From: Arcicella rosea
GTDB lineage: Bacteria > Bacteroidota > Bacteroidia > Cytophagales > Spirosomataceae
NCBI RefSeq assembly: GCF_040543805.1
Contig: NZ_JBEUMS010000001.1
Coordinates: 558,001-622,000 of the forward strand
Direction of reading: 5' to 3'
DNA length: 64,000 bases
Below the pieces are notes generated by a model. That model was not told the origin of the DNA and did no database searches. It worked only from the letters and a program-made list of their open reading frames with translations. The translations under genes were made by a program, and so were the position numbers. Position 1 is the first letter of the stretch, and each line of letters opens with the position of its first letter. Shown piece after piece: positions 37,184 to 46,193 of this stretch.

Positions 37184-39937
37184 ATGATAAGAATGATTCA
37201 AAGCACTTCGGCTGCTCATGCGAAAGCCTACTTCTCTGAGTCCCTGTCTAAGTCGGATTATTATATCAACGACCAAGAACTCAACGGGCATATTCAGGGA
37301 AAATTGGCTGAACGTTTAGGGATTAGCGGTATTGCCACCAAGGAAGCGTTTTTTGCCCTCTGTGAGAACGTGAACCCAGCGGATGGTACTCCGCTAACCC
37401 CCAGAAAAAGAGAGGAACGGACGACAGGCTATGACATTAATTTCCATTGCCCCAAATCTGTTTCCATCTTGCATTCCCTGTCCAAAGACAAGCATATCCT
37501 CGATGCTTTTCACGAAAGCGTAAAGGAAACCATGCAAGATATTGAAAAGGATAGCAAAACTCGCATCCGAAAAAACAATGTTTACGATGACCGAGATACC
37601 CAAGAACTGGTATGGGCTGATTTTGTCCATCAGACCGCCAGACCAGTAGAAGGTCATGCTCCTGACCCTCATTTACACGCACACTGCTTTGTCTTTAACG
37701 CTACATGGGATGAGCAAGAAAAACAAATCAAGGCTACTCAGTTCAGGGATATAAAACGAGACATGCCCTATTACCAGACGATGTTTCATAAACGGCTTTC
37801 TGATAAATTGATTAAACAGGGTTATCAAATCCGTCGAACGGAAAAGTCATTTGAAGTGGATGGCGTTCCAAAAAACGTTATTTCCCTATTTTCAAAACGC
37901 ACGGATGAAATCGGTCGTATTGCCAAAGAGAAAGGCATTACGGATGTTGATGAATTAAGTTCGCTTGGAGCAAGAACCCGTTCAAAAAAGCAGACGGGTT
38001 TAAGCATGGCTGAATTAAAAGCTGAATGGAAACGACAAATCAAAGAATTGGATAAAAATGGACAAGAGGAAGGCGAACAAGGAAATATTCGCTTTGCTCC
38101 TGAAAAAGAAAAGACAGTTATCACCTCCAAGCAATGTGTTGATTATGCCCTTGAACATGGCTTTGAAAGGGCTTCTGTTTTACATGACCGACGTTTGCTG
38201 GAATCAGCTTATCGCCATAGCATCGGCGATGAATCCATTTCTATGGATGAAATCGACAAGCATTTTAAGGAGGATAATCGAATTCTTCGTGTAAAAGAAC
38301 AGTCTAAAATTCTATGCACGACCCATGACACACTCAACGAAGAAAAGTGGATGGTCAAGCTGGCAAAGGAAGGAAAAGGGAAACTTAAACCCCTTTATAC
38401 AAAAGCACCTGAACTTAAATTAAATGGACAACAGGCAGAAGCCGTTAGCCATGTGCTGACAACCACCAATCGGGTATCCATTATCCGTGGAGCAGCAGGA
38501 ACAGGCAAAACGACCTTGATGCAAGAAGCCGTAGGCTTGATGGAAAAAGCTGGCAAGAAAGTAATAGTTGTTGCCCCGACCGCACAGGCTTCCCGTGGTG
38601 TCTTACGTGAGGAAGGCTTTGAAAAGGCAGAAACGGTTGCCAAGCTTTTGACCGACCAGAATATGCAGAAGCAATTATCCAATCAAGTTTTATGGGTGGA
38701 TGAAGCTGGATTGCTTGGGACAAAAGATATGACCTCTTTGCTTGAGATAGCCAACAAACAAAATGCAAGACTTATTCTGGGTGGTGATACCAGACAGCAT
38801 TCAAGTGTTGTCAGAGGAGATGCTTTGCGTATTCTGAATACTGTGGGTGGTATTAAAACCGCTGAGGTAAGTAAAATTTATCGTCAAAAAGATGAATATT
38901 ATCGTTCAGCCGTAGAAGACCTATCCAAAGGCAATGTGAAAGATGCTTTTCAAAAACTCGATAGCATGGGTTCGGTAAAAAGCGTTTCACCGTTAAAGCC
39001 CAATGAAGAGTTGGTCAGTGACTATGTTGAAGCCCTTAAAAAAGGAAAATCTGCCTTGGTAGTTTCGCCAACCCATCAGCAAGGAGATGAAGTCACCGAT
39101 GCTATCCGAAAGAAACTTAAATCGGAAGGGTTGATTGGTAAGAAGGAAATCAAAGCGACAAAATTGAATAGTCTTAATCTGACTGAGGCTCAAAAAAGTG
39201 ATTGGAGAAACTTTGAAAAAGGGCAAATCATCCAATTCAATCAAAACAATGCCGGCATTAAAAGGGGTAGCCTTTGGACAGTGCAATCCAGTGCTGAAAG
39301 TGAAGTCATGATTAAGAATGAAAGCGGTCACACCGTTCCGCTTCCTATTCAAAAGAGTAGCGATTATGATATTTTCTCCAAAAGCGAAATGGCAATTGCC
39401 AAAGGTGATACAATCAGAATTACCCGCAATGGTTTTGACCAAGAGAAAAACAGGTTGAACAATGGGCAAATGCTGGAAGTGATTTCTGTGAGTAAAAAGG
39501 GAGATATTGTACTCCGCAATGCTATTAGCAAAGGAACGTATAAACTTAACCAGGATTACGGTCATATCTCCCATGCCCATTGTGTGACTTCCCATGCTTC
39601 ACAAGGGAAAACAGTGGATGAAATCTTTATTTCTCAGCCAGCATCAACTTTTCCTGCAACGGATGCCAAGCAATTCTATGTTTCTGTATCCCGTGCCAGA
39701 AACCGTGCACACATTTACACAGATGATAAAGAGCAATTACTTTACCATGCCTCAGAGCTTGGTGAAAGACAATCTGCGATAGAGCTTGTTAGTAGGCAAA
39801 ACAAAACCAATGAAATGGTTCATCATCAAATCAGAGATGAATTGAACCGCACTTCTCCAGAGCCAAATAAAACAAAACAAGCAGAAAAAGCTTCTCCAAT
39901 AAAATCAAATTACGAAGATTATGAGCCAAGATTATAA
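37184..39937 (+). CDS. MobF relaxase-helicase (TrwC/TraA-like)
   Basis: 917 residues. The N-terminal TrwC domain has candidate catalytic tyrosines (Tyr16; Tyr27/Tyr28) and the metal-binding triad His163/His165/His167 (HLHAHCF). The C-terminal superfamily 1 helicase has Walker A GAAGTGKTT (about 438) and DEAG motif II (about 507), with later helicase motifs (VTSHASQGKTVDE). It nicks and unwinds element DNA for transfer. The base composition looks less AT-rich than the flanking chromosome. The next gene overlaps its end by 17 bases. Confidence 0.9.
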   Translation: MIRMIQSTSAAHAKAYFSESLSKSDYYINDQELNGHIQGKLAERLGISGIATKEAFFALCENVNPADGTPLTPRKREERTTGYDINFHCPKSVSILHSLSKDKHILDAFHESVKETMQDIEKDSKTRIRKNNVYDDRDTQELVWADFVHQTARPVEGHAPDPHLHAHCFVFNATWDEQEKQIKATQFRDIKRDMPYYQTMFHKRLSDKLIKQGYQIRRTEKSFEVDGVPKNVISLFSKRTDEIGRIAKEKGITDVDELSSLGARTRSKKQTGLSMAELKAEWKRQIKELDKNGQEEGEQGNIRFAPEKEKTVITSKQCVDYALEHGFERASVLHDRRLLESAYRHSIGDESISMDEIDKHFKEDNRILRVKEQSKILCTTHDTLNEEKWMVKLAKEGKGKLKPLYTKAPELKLNGQQAEAVSHVLTTTNRVSIIRGAAGTGKTTLMQEAVGLMEKAGKKVIVVAPTAQASRGVLREEGFEKAETVAKLLTDQNMQKQLSNQVLWVDEAGLLGTKDMTSLLEIANKQNARLILGGDTRQHSSVVRGDALRILNTVGGIKTAEVSKIYRQKDEYYRSAVEDLSKGNVKDAFQKLDSMGSVKSVSPLKPNEELVSDYVEALKKGKSALVVSPTHQQGDEVTDAIRKKLKSEGLIGKKEIKATKLNSLNLTEAQKSDWRNFEKGQIIQFNQNNAGIKRGSLWTVQSSAESEVMIKNESGHTVPLPIQKSSDYDIFSKSEMAIAKGDTIRITRNGFDQEKNRLNNGQMLEVISVSKKGDIVLRNAISKGTYKLNQDYGHISHAHCVTSHASQGKTVDEIFISQPASTFPATDAKQFYVSVSRARNRAHIYTDDKEQLLYHASELGERQSAIELVSRQNKTNEMVHHQIRDELNRTSPEPNKTKQAEKASPIKSNYEDYEPRL

Positions 39938-40316
39938 ACTACGTTACGACCAAATACGGGAAGGAGACCCGACAAAACCTAATACCCCTGCCCCAAAGAA
40001 AGATGAATCAATGGAGGTATATCAGACACCAAGCCATGCTCGTAACCTTTGTTTGGTATGGCTTGATGGCAAGAGAATGTTTTTCAATTACGCTTATTTA
40101 GTATCGGGGGAATATTCAGCAAATGGCGAAAAGAATATTATCCTGCTTCATTTCGCTTCTTATACCGTTCAACTGCAAGGGTACGGCTTAGAGTCTATTT
40201 TTATGAGTATTCTTGACCATGCCCCTAAAATAATCACCATGGTTGATGAAAGATATGTGGTGGATGGTATTGAGTCGGTGGTAACAGATATGCTGGTTGA
40301 AAGAAAAAATGAATAA
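39921..40316 (+). CDS. Hypothetical protein overlapping the relaxase
   Basis: 131 residues, soluble. It starts within the relaxase coding end (17-base overlap), so translation is probably coupled. The body has YQTPSHARNLCLVWLDGKRM and an aromatic/hydrophobic pattern with no known domain. It may assist the relaxase. Confidence 0.5.
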   Translation: MSQDYKLRYDQIREGDPTKPNTPAPKKDESMEVYQTPSHARNLCLVWLDGKRMFFNYAYLVSGEYSANGEKNIILLHFASYTVQLQGYGLESIFMSILDHAPKIITMVDERYVVDGIESVVTDMLVERKNE

Positions 40317-40423
40317 TTCTTTACCCTTGTATTGGGCTGATATTCATTTTAGTTTAACTATTTTATCCACTTTAAAAATCTTCAAAAAGTATTACTGCAC
40401 AGATAATCAAAGTGATAGATGAG

Positions 40424-40490
40424 TAGGAATATTTTTTTACGAATATTAGGAATATTTTTTTGTTTTTTTTCGCAATTTATTATACTTTTG
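40424..40490 (+). promoter_or_regulatory. Promoter and direct repeats before the XRE/ImmA pair
   Basis: TTG at 40460, 20 bases, TACTTTTG at 40483: an exact Bacteroidota promoter. Two copies of TAGGAATATTTTTTT, 23 bases apart (40424 and 40447), overlap the upstream part and could be operators for the XRE protein. Confidence 0.55.
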
Positions 40491-40536
40491 TAATAAGTAG
40501 TAAAGAAATTTATAAAATAACTTAAATAGTTTATTG

Positions 40537-41163
40537 ATGAAAAGGAACATTATTAGTCTTGAGGAAGCAAGTATAATTTTAGAACCACATTATTCAAACA
40601 TTGTAAATAGTATTGTTGGAGGATTTGAAGACTACCAAAAAATAAGCGAATTTGCTAACACACTAGGTAGACCTGTAACATTTGGAGGTTGTACAAAAGG
40701 TTCACTAATTCATGACCAAATTAGAGTTCGTATAACTGAGCAATACGAAGAAAGCAACCTATTTGAAGCTAGAAAATGGAATAATATTTTTGCTTTAAAG
40801 TTAGAAGATGATGTATTAATTCGCTTCAAAAAATTAGACAAAAACAAAGGAATAGCCAACTATCGAACTGAACAGCACATTAAATTTATGGCTCAATCTT
40901 TAATTGATGGGTTTCCAGACCAGCCAACTTTTTTATTTGCTGGTTACATTCCAGATAAAACATGGACATCAATTCGTGGGGTTTATATTGCTTGTTGGAA
41001 TGGCAAAACAATTGAATGGTTTGATGAAATAGGCAAGTATTGTGTTAGACAACTTAACATTTTTGAAGAGCCAGCTACTGAAGAATTAGAAAAACGCTTT
41101 AGAGTTCGACTAAAAAACAAATTCAAAATACAGTCCGAGCAAAAAACTGGTACAAACGAATAA
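40537..41163 (+). CDS. Hypothetical partner of the XRE/ImmA protein
   Basis: 208 residues from ATG 40537; the open frame begins at a TTG one codon earlier. It is soluble and of mixed alpha/beta appearance, with conserved-looking stretches FGGCTKGSLIHDQIRVRI and FAGYIPDKTWTSIRGVYIAC. No family is recognised. It lies 5 bases upstream of the XRE-ImmA gene, as in toxin-antitoxin or stress pairs where the ImmA-type protease controls or cleaves its partner. That role is inferred from pairing only. Confidence 0.5.
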   Translation: MKRNIISLEEASIILEPHYSNIVNSIVGGFEDYQKISEFANTLGRPVTFGGCTKGSLIHDQIRVRITEQYEESNLFEARKWNNIFALKLEDDVLIRFKKLDKNKGIANYRTEQHIKFMAQSLIDGFPDQPTFLFAGYIPDKTWTSIRGVYIACWNGKTIEWFDEIGKYCVRQLNIFEEPATEELEKRFRVRLKNKFKIQSEQKTGTNE

Positions 41164-41168
41164 CATTT

Positions 41169-42218
41169 ATGAAAATAAGACCTGAAACTATTGTTCTTGC
41201 AAGAGAATCAAGAAGTTATACTCAAAAAGAACTTGCAAATCTTTTAGGTGTAGAGCAAGGGACTATTTCAAAGATTGAAAAAGGGTTATTAGAGCCAAGC
41301 GATAGTGTAATACAAAACATTTCCGATAAACTAGATTATCCACTTTCATTTTTTAGTGAGCCTTTAATTAGAGTTCAAGGGTTATACAGAATGAAGCTTA
41401 GCATGCCCGTTTCTAAATTTAAAGCTTGTGAAGCAAAAATGACAATTATAGAACGTCATTTTACAAAATTACACGATGCTGTTGAATTGCCAGACATCAA
41501 TATCCCTTCATGGGATATTGACAAAAATGGTTCCCCAGAAATGGCTGCTATTTTTGTAAGAGAACGTTGGAGAATACCTAAAGGCAGAATAGATAATTTA
41601 ACAAAAATATTAGAGGATAATGGAATCGTCATTATAATGCTTGATTTAGGAGACTTGGATGCTTTGAGTACATTCTCCGAAACACGACAGCCCCTTATTT
41701 TTCTTAATAAAAGAAGAACTTCGGATAGGCTTAGATATAATTTGGCTCATGAATTAGGTCATTTTGTTTTACATTGGGGACAGATAGTTTTGGAAGATAG
41801 AGACAAAGAGCAAGAAGCTAATGAATTTGCCAGTGAGTTTCTAATGCCTATGAGAGATATTGAGTCCCAGTTAACAAGACTTACTCAAGATAAAATTATT
41901 GAGTTAAAAAGGTATTGGAAAACATCAATGAAGGCTATTGTTAGAAAAGCATATACATTAGGGACATTGACAAAAGACCAATATTATTATCTAAATAAAC
42001 AGTTTAACTACATGGGATATGCCAAAGGTGAGCCTGAGTTATTTCCAGCAGAGAAAGAAACATTATTCTCTGAAATCATCAGTATTTATATCAATGAACT
42101 AAACTACAGTAAAGAACAGCTATCTGAACTACTAAATACGAATGTATCAGAATTGGAATCTCTATATTTTGGAAAAACTTCAATTAAAGCAATGAACTCA
42201 CTTAGAATACAAGCTTAA
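41169..42218 (+). CDS. XRE regulator with ImmA/IrrE metallopeptidase domain
   Basis: 349 residues. There is a helix-turn-helix at about 8-60 (SYTQKELANLLGVEQGTISK). An ImmA/IrrE domain at about 165-230 has the zinc motif HELGHF (about 196), followed by FASEFLMP. Proteins of this type bind their own promoter and cleave or inactivate a regulator on stress or element induction. The C-terminal 60 residues look helical. Partner is probably the gene upstream. Confidence 0.85.
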   Translation: MKIRPETIVLARESRSYTQKELANLLGVEQGTISKIEKGLLEPSDSVIQNISDKLDYPLSFFSEPLIRVQGLYRMKLSMPVSKFKACEAKMTIIERHFTKLHDAVELPDINIPSWDIDKNGSPEMAAIFVRERWRIPKGRIDNLTKILEDNGIVIIMLDLGDLDALSTFSETRQPLIFLNKRRTSDRLRYNLAHELGHFVLHWGQIVLEDRDKEQEANEFASEFLMPMRDIESQLTRLTQDKIIELKRYWKTSMKAIVRKAYTLGTLTKDQYYYLNKQFNYMGYAKGEPELFPAEKETLFSEIISIYINELNYSKEQLSELLNTNVSELESLYFGKTSIKAMNSLRIQA

Positions 42219-42322
42219 GAAGCTCCTTTTATAATATTTGAATTTGTAAGAAAAGCAATTACTCAGGAAATATTCGCTTCTCTTACAAATTCAATAATGC
42301 CTTATTATGAACTCCTCTTTTG

Positions 42323-42793
42323 TTAATTTCTCCTTGTCCCAAACCATTCAAAATCACGTTTGATAGTGATTTTATTATTGTAAATATCTCTACCAATTAC
42401 CACCAATGAAAGGCTGGATAATTGAGTTCTTGCTTCATCAATATCTTCTTCAGGTTCGTCAGCTTCAAAAGTTGTTTCAAAAATTACAAGGTTGGACGAT
42501 GGATAAATAACTGTACTAGCACTTTCACTTGTTCGAAGGTGTGCATAACTTCTTGGATTTAAAGTTAAGCAATCTGATATGACAGCGAACTTCTTACCAT
42601 CTTTGATGTAAATTATCTTTTCAATTATCAGCGGACCGATACCGTTATTACTGATACGAACCCGAAGCGTTCTTTCTTTATCTCTAAAATCAATTTGCCC
42701 TAATGGTCGCAAAGATTTCTCATTGTGTACACGCTGTAAATAAAGTTGATAGAATGTCGCCAGCAATGCGAGCAGAGCAATGATTATCTCCAA
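42323..42793 (-). CDS. Hypothetical membrane-anchored protein
   Basis: 156 residues with an N-terminal transmembrane helix (MEIIIALLALLATFYQLYLQ) and a soluble domain, probably beta-rich, with RVRISNNGIGPLIIEKIIYI. It lies 35 bases downstream of the radical-SAM gene and may be part of that operon, perhaps for export or immunity. No family is recognised. Confidence 0.45.
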   Translation of the reverse strand: MEIIIALLALLATFYQLYLQRVHNEKSLRPLGQIDFRDKERTLRVRISNNGIGPLIIEKIIYIKDGKKFAVISDCLTLNPRSYAHLRTSESASTVIYPSSNLVIFETTFEADEPEEDIDEARTQLSSLSLVVIGRDIYNNKITIKRDFEWFGTRRN

Positions 42794-42828
42794 GACACAA
42801 ACTCCCTAAGTCAAATGAAATACTGAAT

Positions 42829-44172
42829 TTAATTGACTATAGCAGGCTGGTAGTATTGAAGCAATTTTAATCGTTCCAAGGCTTGAAGCTCAAAATATAA
42901 AGGGATAAATTGATGATAAAGACTGCATTGTGGGTCTTTATCATCTTTGCGGTACACGGGGCATCCACTGGTACAAATATGTTTATATCGACATTTTTTA
43001 CAATCTTCGGATTTCTTATCTTCGTCATGTTTGCCCATTTCTATCATTTCCACAAGGTCTTTCTGCTCATCGAAGATGGTGAAAGATGAAGGGCTTTCTT
43101 CCCCAAATTCCACATGACAATATTTAAGCGTACCATCCACGTAAATAGCCCCGCCAGAAAAACCAGAAGCGCAAGTCTGAAAACCTAAATCATTGGGTTT
43201 GAGGTCACAAAATTGAAAGCGTTTTGAAAAGCTCCATCCGACTTGAATTGCTTCTTGCATGATAGCAAAAGAAGCCTTCAAGTACTTTTCTAACTGAATA
43301 GCATCAATGTCTTCACCCTTTACAATAGAGTATCGAAAAGGCACATCCAAAGCGATAAGATAATGGGTTAATTCAGGCAAGCCAGCCAAATTTTGATTAT
43401 TGATTACAGTGTTTACCGAAACTGGAATCTTTTGTGACAACAGCTTTCTCAGATTCCTATCAACCACAATGAAAGACCCCTTCCCTGACAAATATCTTCT
43501 GGTCATGTCATGCGTATCACCGACACCATCCAAAGAAACCCCAAAACTCAAGTTATATTCTTTAGAAAAGTCGATAATATCATCATTCAATAATGTCAGA
43601 TTGGTAATGAAAGATACTTCTAAGCTACAACCGACTTCTAGCAAAGCCTGTTTTGCGTAAGGAATAAATTGTTTCCAGTTTCTGAATTGGCTTAGTGGTT
43701 CACCTCCTGCCAAGCGAAACTTTATTGATTTTAATTTGCGACGCTTTACTGTTTCAACCAGTTTATAAATTAACTGCTCCCTTACTGCATCAGTCATACC
43801 TTTGCTGGTATTGAGGGTTGAGATATAACAGTAGCTACATCCAAGATTACAAGTATCAGTTGTATGAATCCAAAAGTTTAGAGATTGGGGTTTATCAGGC
43901 TTTTGAGGTTGACTAAAACTCTTGTCAAAGCGAATAATTTCTGTACGTGATAAAAGATTTAAGTAAGCTACCAGAGCATCCTCGCTTAAAGAAAATAGAC
44001 TGGCAATACTGCTTACATCAGATTGACCATCAATCGCTTTTAAAATATCGTACTGGGCTTTGTTCAGCAATCGAAACGAATTTGGAAAGGCACAATTAAC
44101 AACGAAAGCGTAGTCTTCGTTAATTTGCTTGTGAAGTAATTGCGGTGCTTTTTGAGGTATCCATTTCATCAT
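42829..44172 (-). CDS. Radical-SAM/SPASM peptide maturase with PqqD-like N-terminus
   Basis: About 447 residues from ATG 44172. The frame opens up to 44214 through two other possible starts; AAGAAG lies just before 44172. Numbered from 44214, the N-terminal 95 residues resemble a PqqD-type peptide-binding domain (LLNKAQYDILKAIDGQSDVS). The radical-SAM motif C122-x3-C126-x2-C129 follows, then SPASM cysteines near the end (CASGFSGG; CKKCRYKHICTSGC; CSLY). This layout is typical of enzymes that crosslink or modify ribosomal peptides. The likely substrate is the 63-residue peptide encoded just upstream. Confidence 0.75.
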   Translation of the reverse strand: MMKWIPQKAPQLLHKQINEDYAFVVNCAFPNSFRLLNKAQYDILKAIDGQSDVSSIASLFSLSEDALVAYLNLLSRTEIIRFDKSFSQPQKPDKPQSLNFWIHTTDTCNLGCSYCYISTLNTSKGMTDAVREQLIYKLVETVKRRKLKSIKFRLAGGEPLSQFRNWKQFIPYAKQALLEVGCSLEVSFITNLTLLNDDIIDFSKEYNLSFGVSLDGVGDTHDMTRRYLSGKGSFIVVDRNLRKLLSQKIPVSVNTVINNQNLAGLPELTHYLIALDVPFRYSIVKGEDIDAIQLEKYLKASFAIMQEAIQVGWSFSKRFQFCDLKPNDLGFQTCASGFSGGAIYVDGTLKYCHVEFGEESPSSFTIFDEQKDLVEMIEMGKHDEDKKSEDCKKCRYKHICTSGCPVYRKDDKDPQCSLYHQFIPLYFELQALERLKLLQYYQPAIVN

Positions 44173-44311
44173 CTTCTTCGGTTGAGGTATATCCATCACA
44201 ATCGCAATTTGCATTAAGAGATTTGCGTTTCAGTATTCCTTTTCCTAGTAGGTTTTCAAGTGTCCTGAAATCATCAAATAAAAGGCTTTGGGTATTTGTG
44301 AAAGCTGTCAT
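44120..44311 (-). CDS. Putative RiPP precursor peptide (CDCDG)
   Basis: A 63-residue peptide whose 3' end overlaps the radical-SAM gene start by about 50-95 bases, depending on the start chosen. The first 33 residues look like a helical leader (LLFDDFRTLENLLGKGILKR). The tail has the short cysteine/Asp motif NCDCDGYTSTEEDDEM, with Cys36 and Cys38, and an acidic stretch. The length and arrangement fit a precursor for the adjacent maturase. It is unusual in that the core would be very acidic. No homologue could be checked. Confidence 0.5.
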   Translation of the reverse strand: MTAFTNTQSLLFDDFRTLENLLGKGILKRKSLNANCDCDGYTSTEEDDEMDTSKSTAITSQAN

Positions 44312-44426
44312 GTTACGATTAAGTTTAAACGTTTACTTAAAATTACCACATTATCATCTTTCAAAAGAGGTATTTTGCTTGTATCTCACAAGTGAGATTA
44401 TTGTTTTTTACTAGTTTCGTTTTACT

Positions 44427-44434
44427 TATCTTTG
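44427..44434 (+). promoter_or_regulatory. Possible -7 box of the XRE gene
   Basis: TATCTTTG matches TAnnTTTG and lies 24 bases before the ATG at 44459. The nearest TTG is 23 bases upstream, longer than usual. Confidence 0.3.
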
Positions 44435-44458
44435 CCTATCACAGTTAATTGATAAGAC

Positions 44459-44842
44459 ATGGTACATCAAGGTCACAACGTAAAACGTATTAGAGAAATA
44501 TTTGGTATTAAGCAGGAAGCCTTAGCTGTCTCTTTGGGACTAAGCCAACAAGCTGTTTCTCAGTTGGAACAAAAAGAAGTACTGGATACGGCAACATTAG
44601 AGAAGATTTCTAAAACTCTAGGTGTTTCTAGTGACGCAATCAAGAATTTTAATGAGCAATCCGCTGTAACAATTATATCAAGTACATTACATGATAATAG
44701 TGGAAGCGTGTTTCATAACCCTGTATTCAATCCCATTGAAAAATGGCTTGAGACTATCGAAGAAAACAAAAAGCTTTATGAAAGACTCTTACAGTCTGAA
44801 AAAGAAAAAGTAGAACTACTACAGAAACTGTTGAATAAATAG
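44459..44842 (+). CDS. XRE family transcriptional regulator
   Basis: 127 residues with an N-terminal helix-turn-helix (about 8-60; IKQEALAVSLGLSQQAVSQL) and a C-terminal coiled coil (about 95-125). It is divergent from the radical-SAM RiPP-like cassette, with 147 bases between it and the precursor start, so it may control that cassette. This type is common in Bacteroidota elements. Confidence 0.8.
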   Translation: MVHQGHNVKRIREIFGIKQEALAVSLGLSQQAVSQLEQKEVLDTATLEKISKTLGVSSDAIKNFNEQSAVTIISSTLHDNSGSVFHNPVFNPIEKWLETIEENKKLYERLLQSEKEKVELLQKLLNK

Positions 44843-45068
44843 TCTAAAGATAATAGCATTCTTCACCAAAAGATAAAGATGGAAAATGTCTGGCTTCCAA
44901 AACACTTACGGCTGGAAACTCTTCTAGCAATTATATAATTTCGGCATGGCGACTTCTCTTAATCATCCTTGTAATTATAACATGCTAATTTATATTTGCA
45001 AGGATAAATACGTTAAATAATCTTTCCCAGTAGAAAACTCTATATATTACATTTCTGAGTTCCTTAAT

Positions 45069-45130
45069 AAAAATCTGTTCAAGATTTCCCTGACCAGATT
45101 TCAGGTTTATGAAGCTTTATTCTTACGAAC
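45069..45130 (-). pseudogene. Remnant of the 3' end of the 67-residue gene at 48022
   Basis: About 60 bases match the end and terminator of the gene at 48022-48225 (minus strand). They read VRKNKAS-stop instead of VRKNKA-stop, followed by a similar TCTGnTCAA...TGACCAGATT hairpin. The upstream part of the gene is missing. It lies 3 kb away on the other side of the HipBA module, so it marks a partial duplication. The rest of the 44843-45193 gap holds two hairpins: TTACGCTAGAG/CTCTGGCGTAA (45132-45161) and the 18-bp palindrome TGTACCCTTAAGGGTACA (45171-45188). Confidence 0.65.
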
Positions 45131-45193
45131 CTTACGCTAGAGCCTGTTGACTCTGGCGTAAACATGGTCTTGTACCCTTAAGGGTACAGCGAA

Positions 45194-45979
45194 CTAATTT
45201 AAACTCACAGCTATTTTGTCTGCTTGAATAGCAAGTTCCAACACGTCATGAACGAGAAACGTATCTATCATAGACAGGGCATACTCTCGGTCAATTGGTA
45301 GCATATCGTTACTTAAGATAACTTTATCAATATAGAATTCTGGATTCCAAAGCTTGCGGATAATTTCAGGATGACGAGGCTCCATTCGTAACATAACCGT
45401 TTCAAAAACGCTTTTTGCCTTTTCAATGAACTCATCACGAACCTGCTTTTCTAGGGGAAGAGATGTAATTTTTACAACAGGTTTTGTAATCACCTGATGT
45501 GTACTTTCACTTTTTGTTACGAGTTTTTGGCTTGAGTTTAGTCGGTAATCTGTATAGAAGCTTTGATGTCCGTCCACATAAGCGAAAACTTGTTTGAAAA
45601 TTTCCAACTTACCTTCGAGGTCGAAGGTGATATTGTTATCCAACTCAACATTGAAAATGTAGTCGTCCCATTCTTCAACGCTAACCTTGTGCATGTTGTC
45701 AAACAAAAGCTTTGCAAGTTCCAGTTCAATGTCTGAAGCTTTTAGCATCTCTGTCCATTTGCTAAATCCAACCCATTGAGCAATGATATGCTGAGCCTTC
45801 ATCAGCGTAAAATTGTTTTCATCAATCTCATCATCTATGATAAGCCTATCAATATCGAAATACTTTGGGCTGTACTTGTACAGATACCTGCTCAATGCCG
45901 TATCAAAAGAGGATGTTTGGGTTTTGTAATCTTTGTGGAGATTTTTTGCCTGAAGCTTAAAGTAGTCAATTGGTTTCAT
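45194..45979 (-). CDS. Hypothetical protein with ankyrin-like N-terminal motif
   Basis: 261 residues. The N-terminal 80 residues (DYFKLQAKNLHKDYKTQ...MKAQHIIAQWVGFSKWTEML) match a small module known at the start of many unrelated Bacteroidota and proteobacterial proteins. The remainder is helical with no recognised domain. No transmembrane segment. It sits between the remnant at 45069 and HipA. A strong palindrome just after its stop could be the terminator. Function unknown. Confidence 0.5.
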   Translation of the reverse strand: MKPIDYFKLQAKNLHKDYKTQTSSFDTALSRYLYKYSPKYFDIDRLIIDDEIDENNFTLMKAQHIIAQWVGFSKWTEMLKASDIELELAKLLFDNMHKVSVEEWDDYIFNVELDNNITFDLEGKLEIFKQVFAYVDGHQSFYTDYRLNSSQKLVTKSESTHQVITKPVVKITSLPLEKQVRDEFIEKAKSVFETVMLRMEPRHPEIIRKLWNPEFYIDKVILSNDMLPIDREYALSMIDTFLVHDVLELAIQADKIAVSLN

Positions 45980-46193
45980 AATACATACCTTATGTTGCCA
46001 AATTTATTATCTAAAAAGTTGAGCGTTCGTAGTCTTTTGGTTAGATAACAAACTTGGTCAGGTTTGCATGAAGTATCTATCTATTGGCTAATGAAATCTT
46101 TGCACGAACGAGCTGGCTTGCCAAAAAGCACAACCCATTATAGTGGTAATTCTAGAAAACACAAACAGAAAGTTGTCCAGCTCGCTTGACCTA

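Noticed and set aside
38993..39595. 200-residue minus-strand frame inside the relaxase gene
   Set aside because: No domain features; opposite to a complete relaxase-helicase gene.
33866..40316. Self-transmissible conjugative element
   Set aside because: No VirB4-like ATPase, pilin or Bacteroidota TraA-TraQ-type mating genes could be found anywhere in the island.
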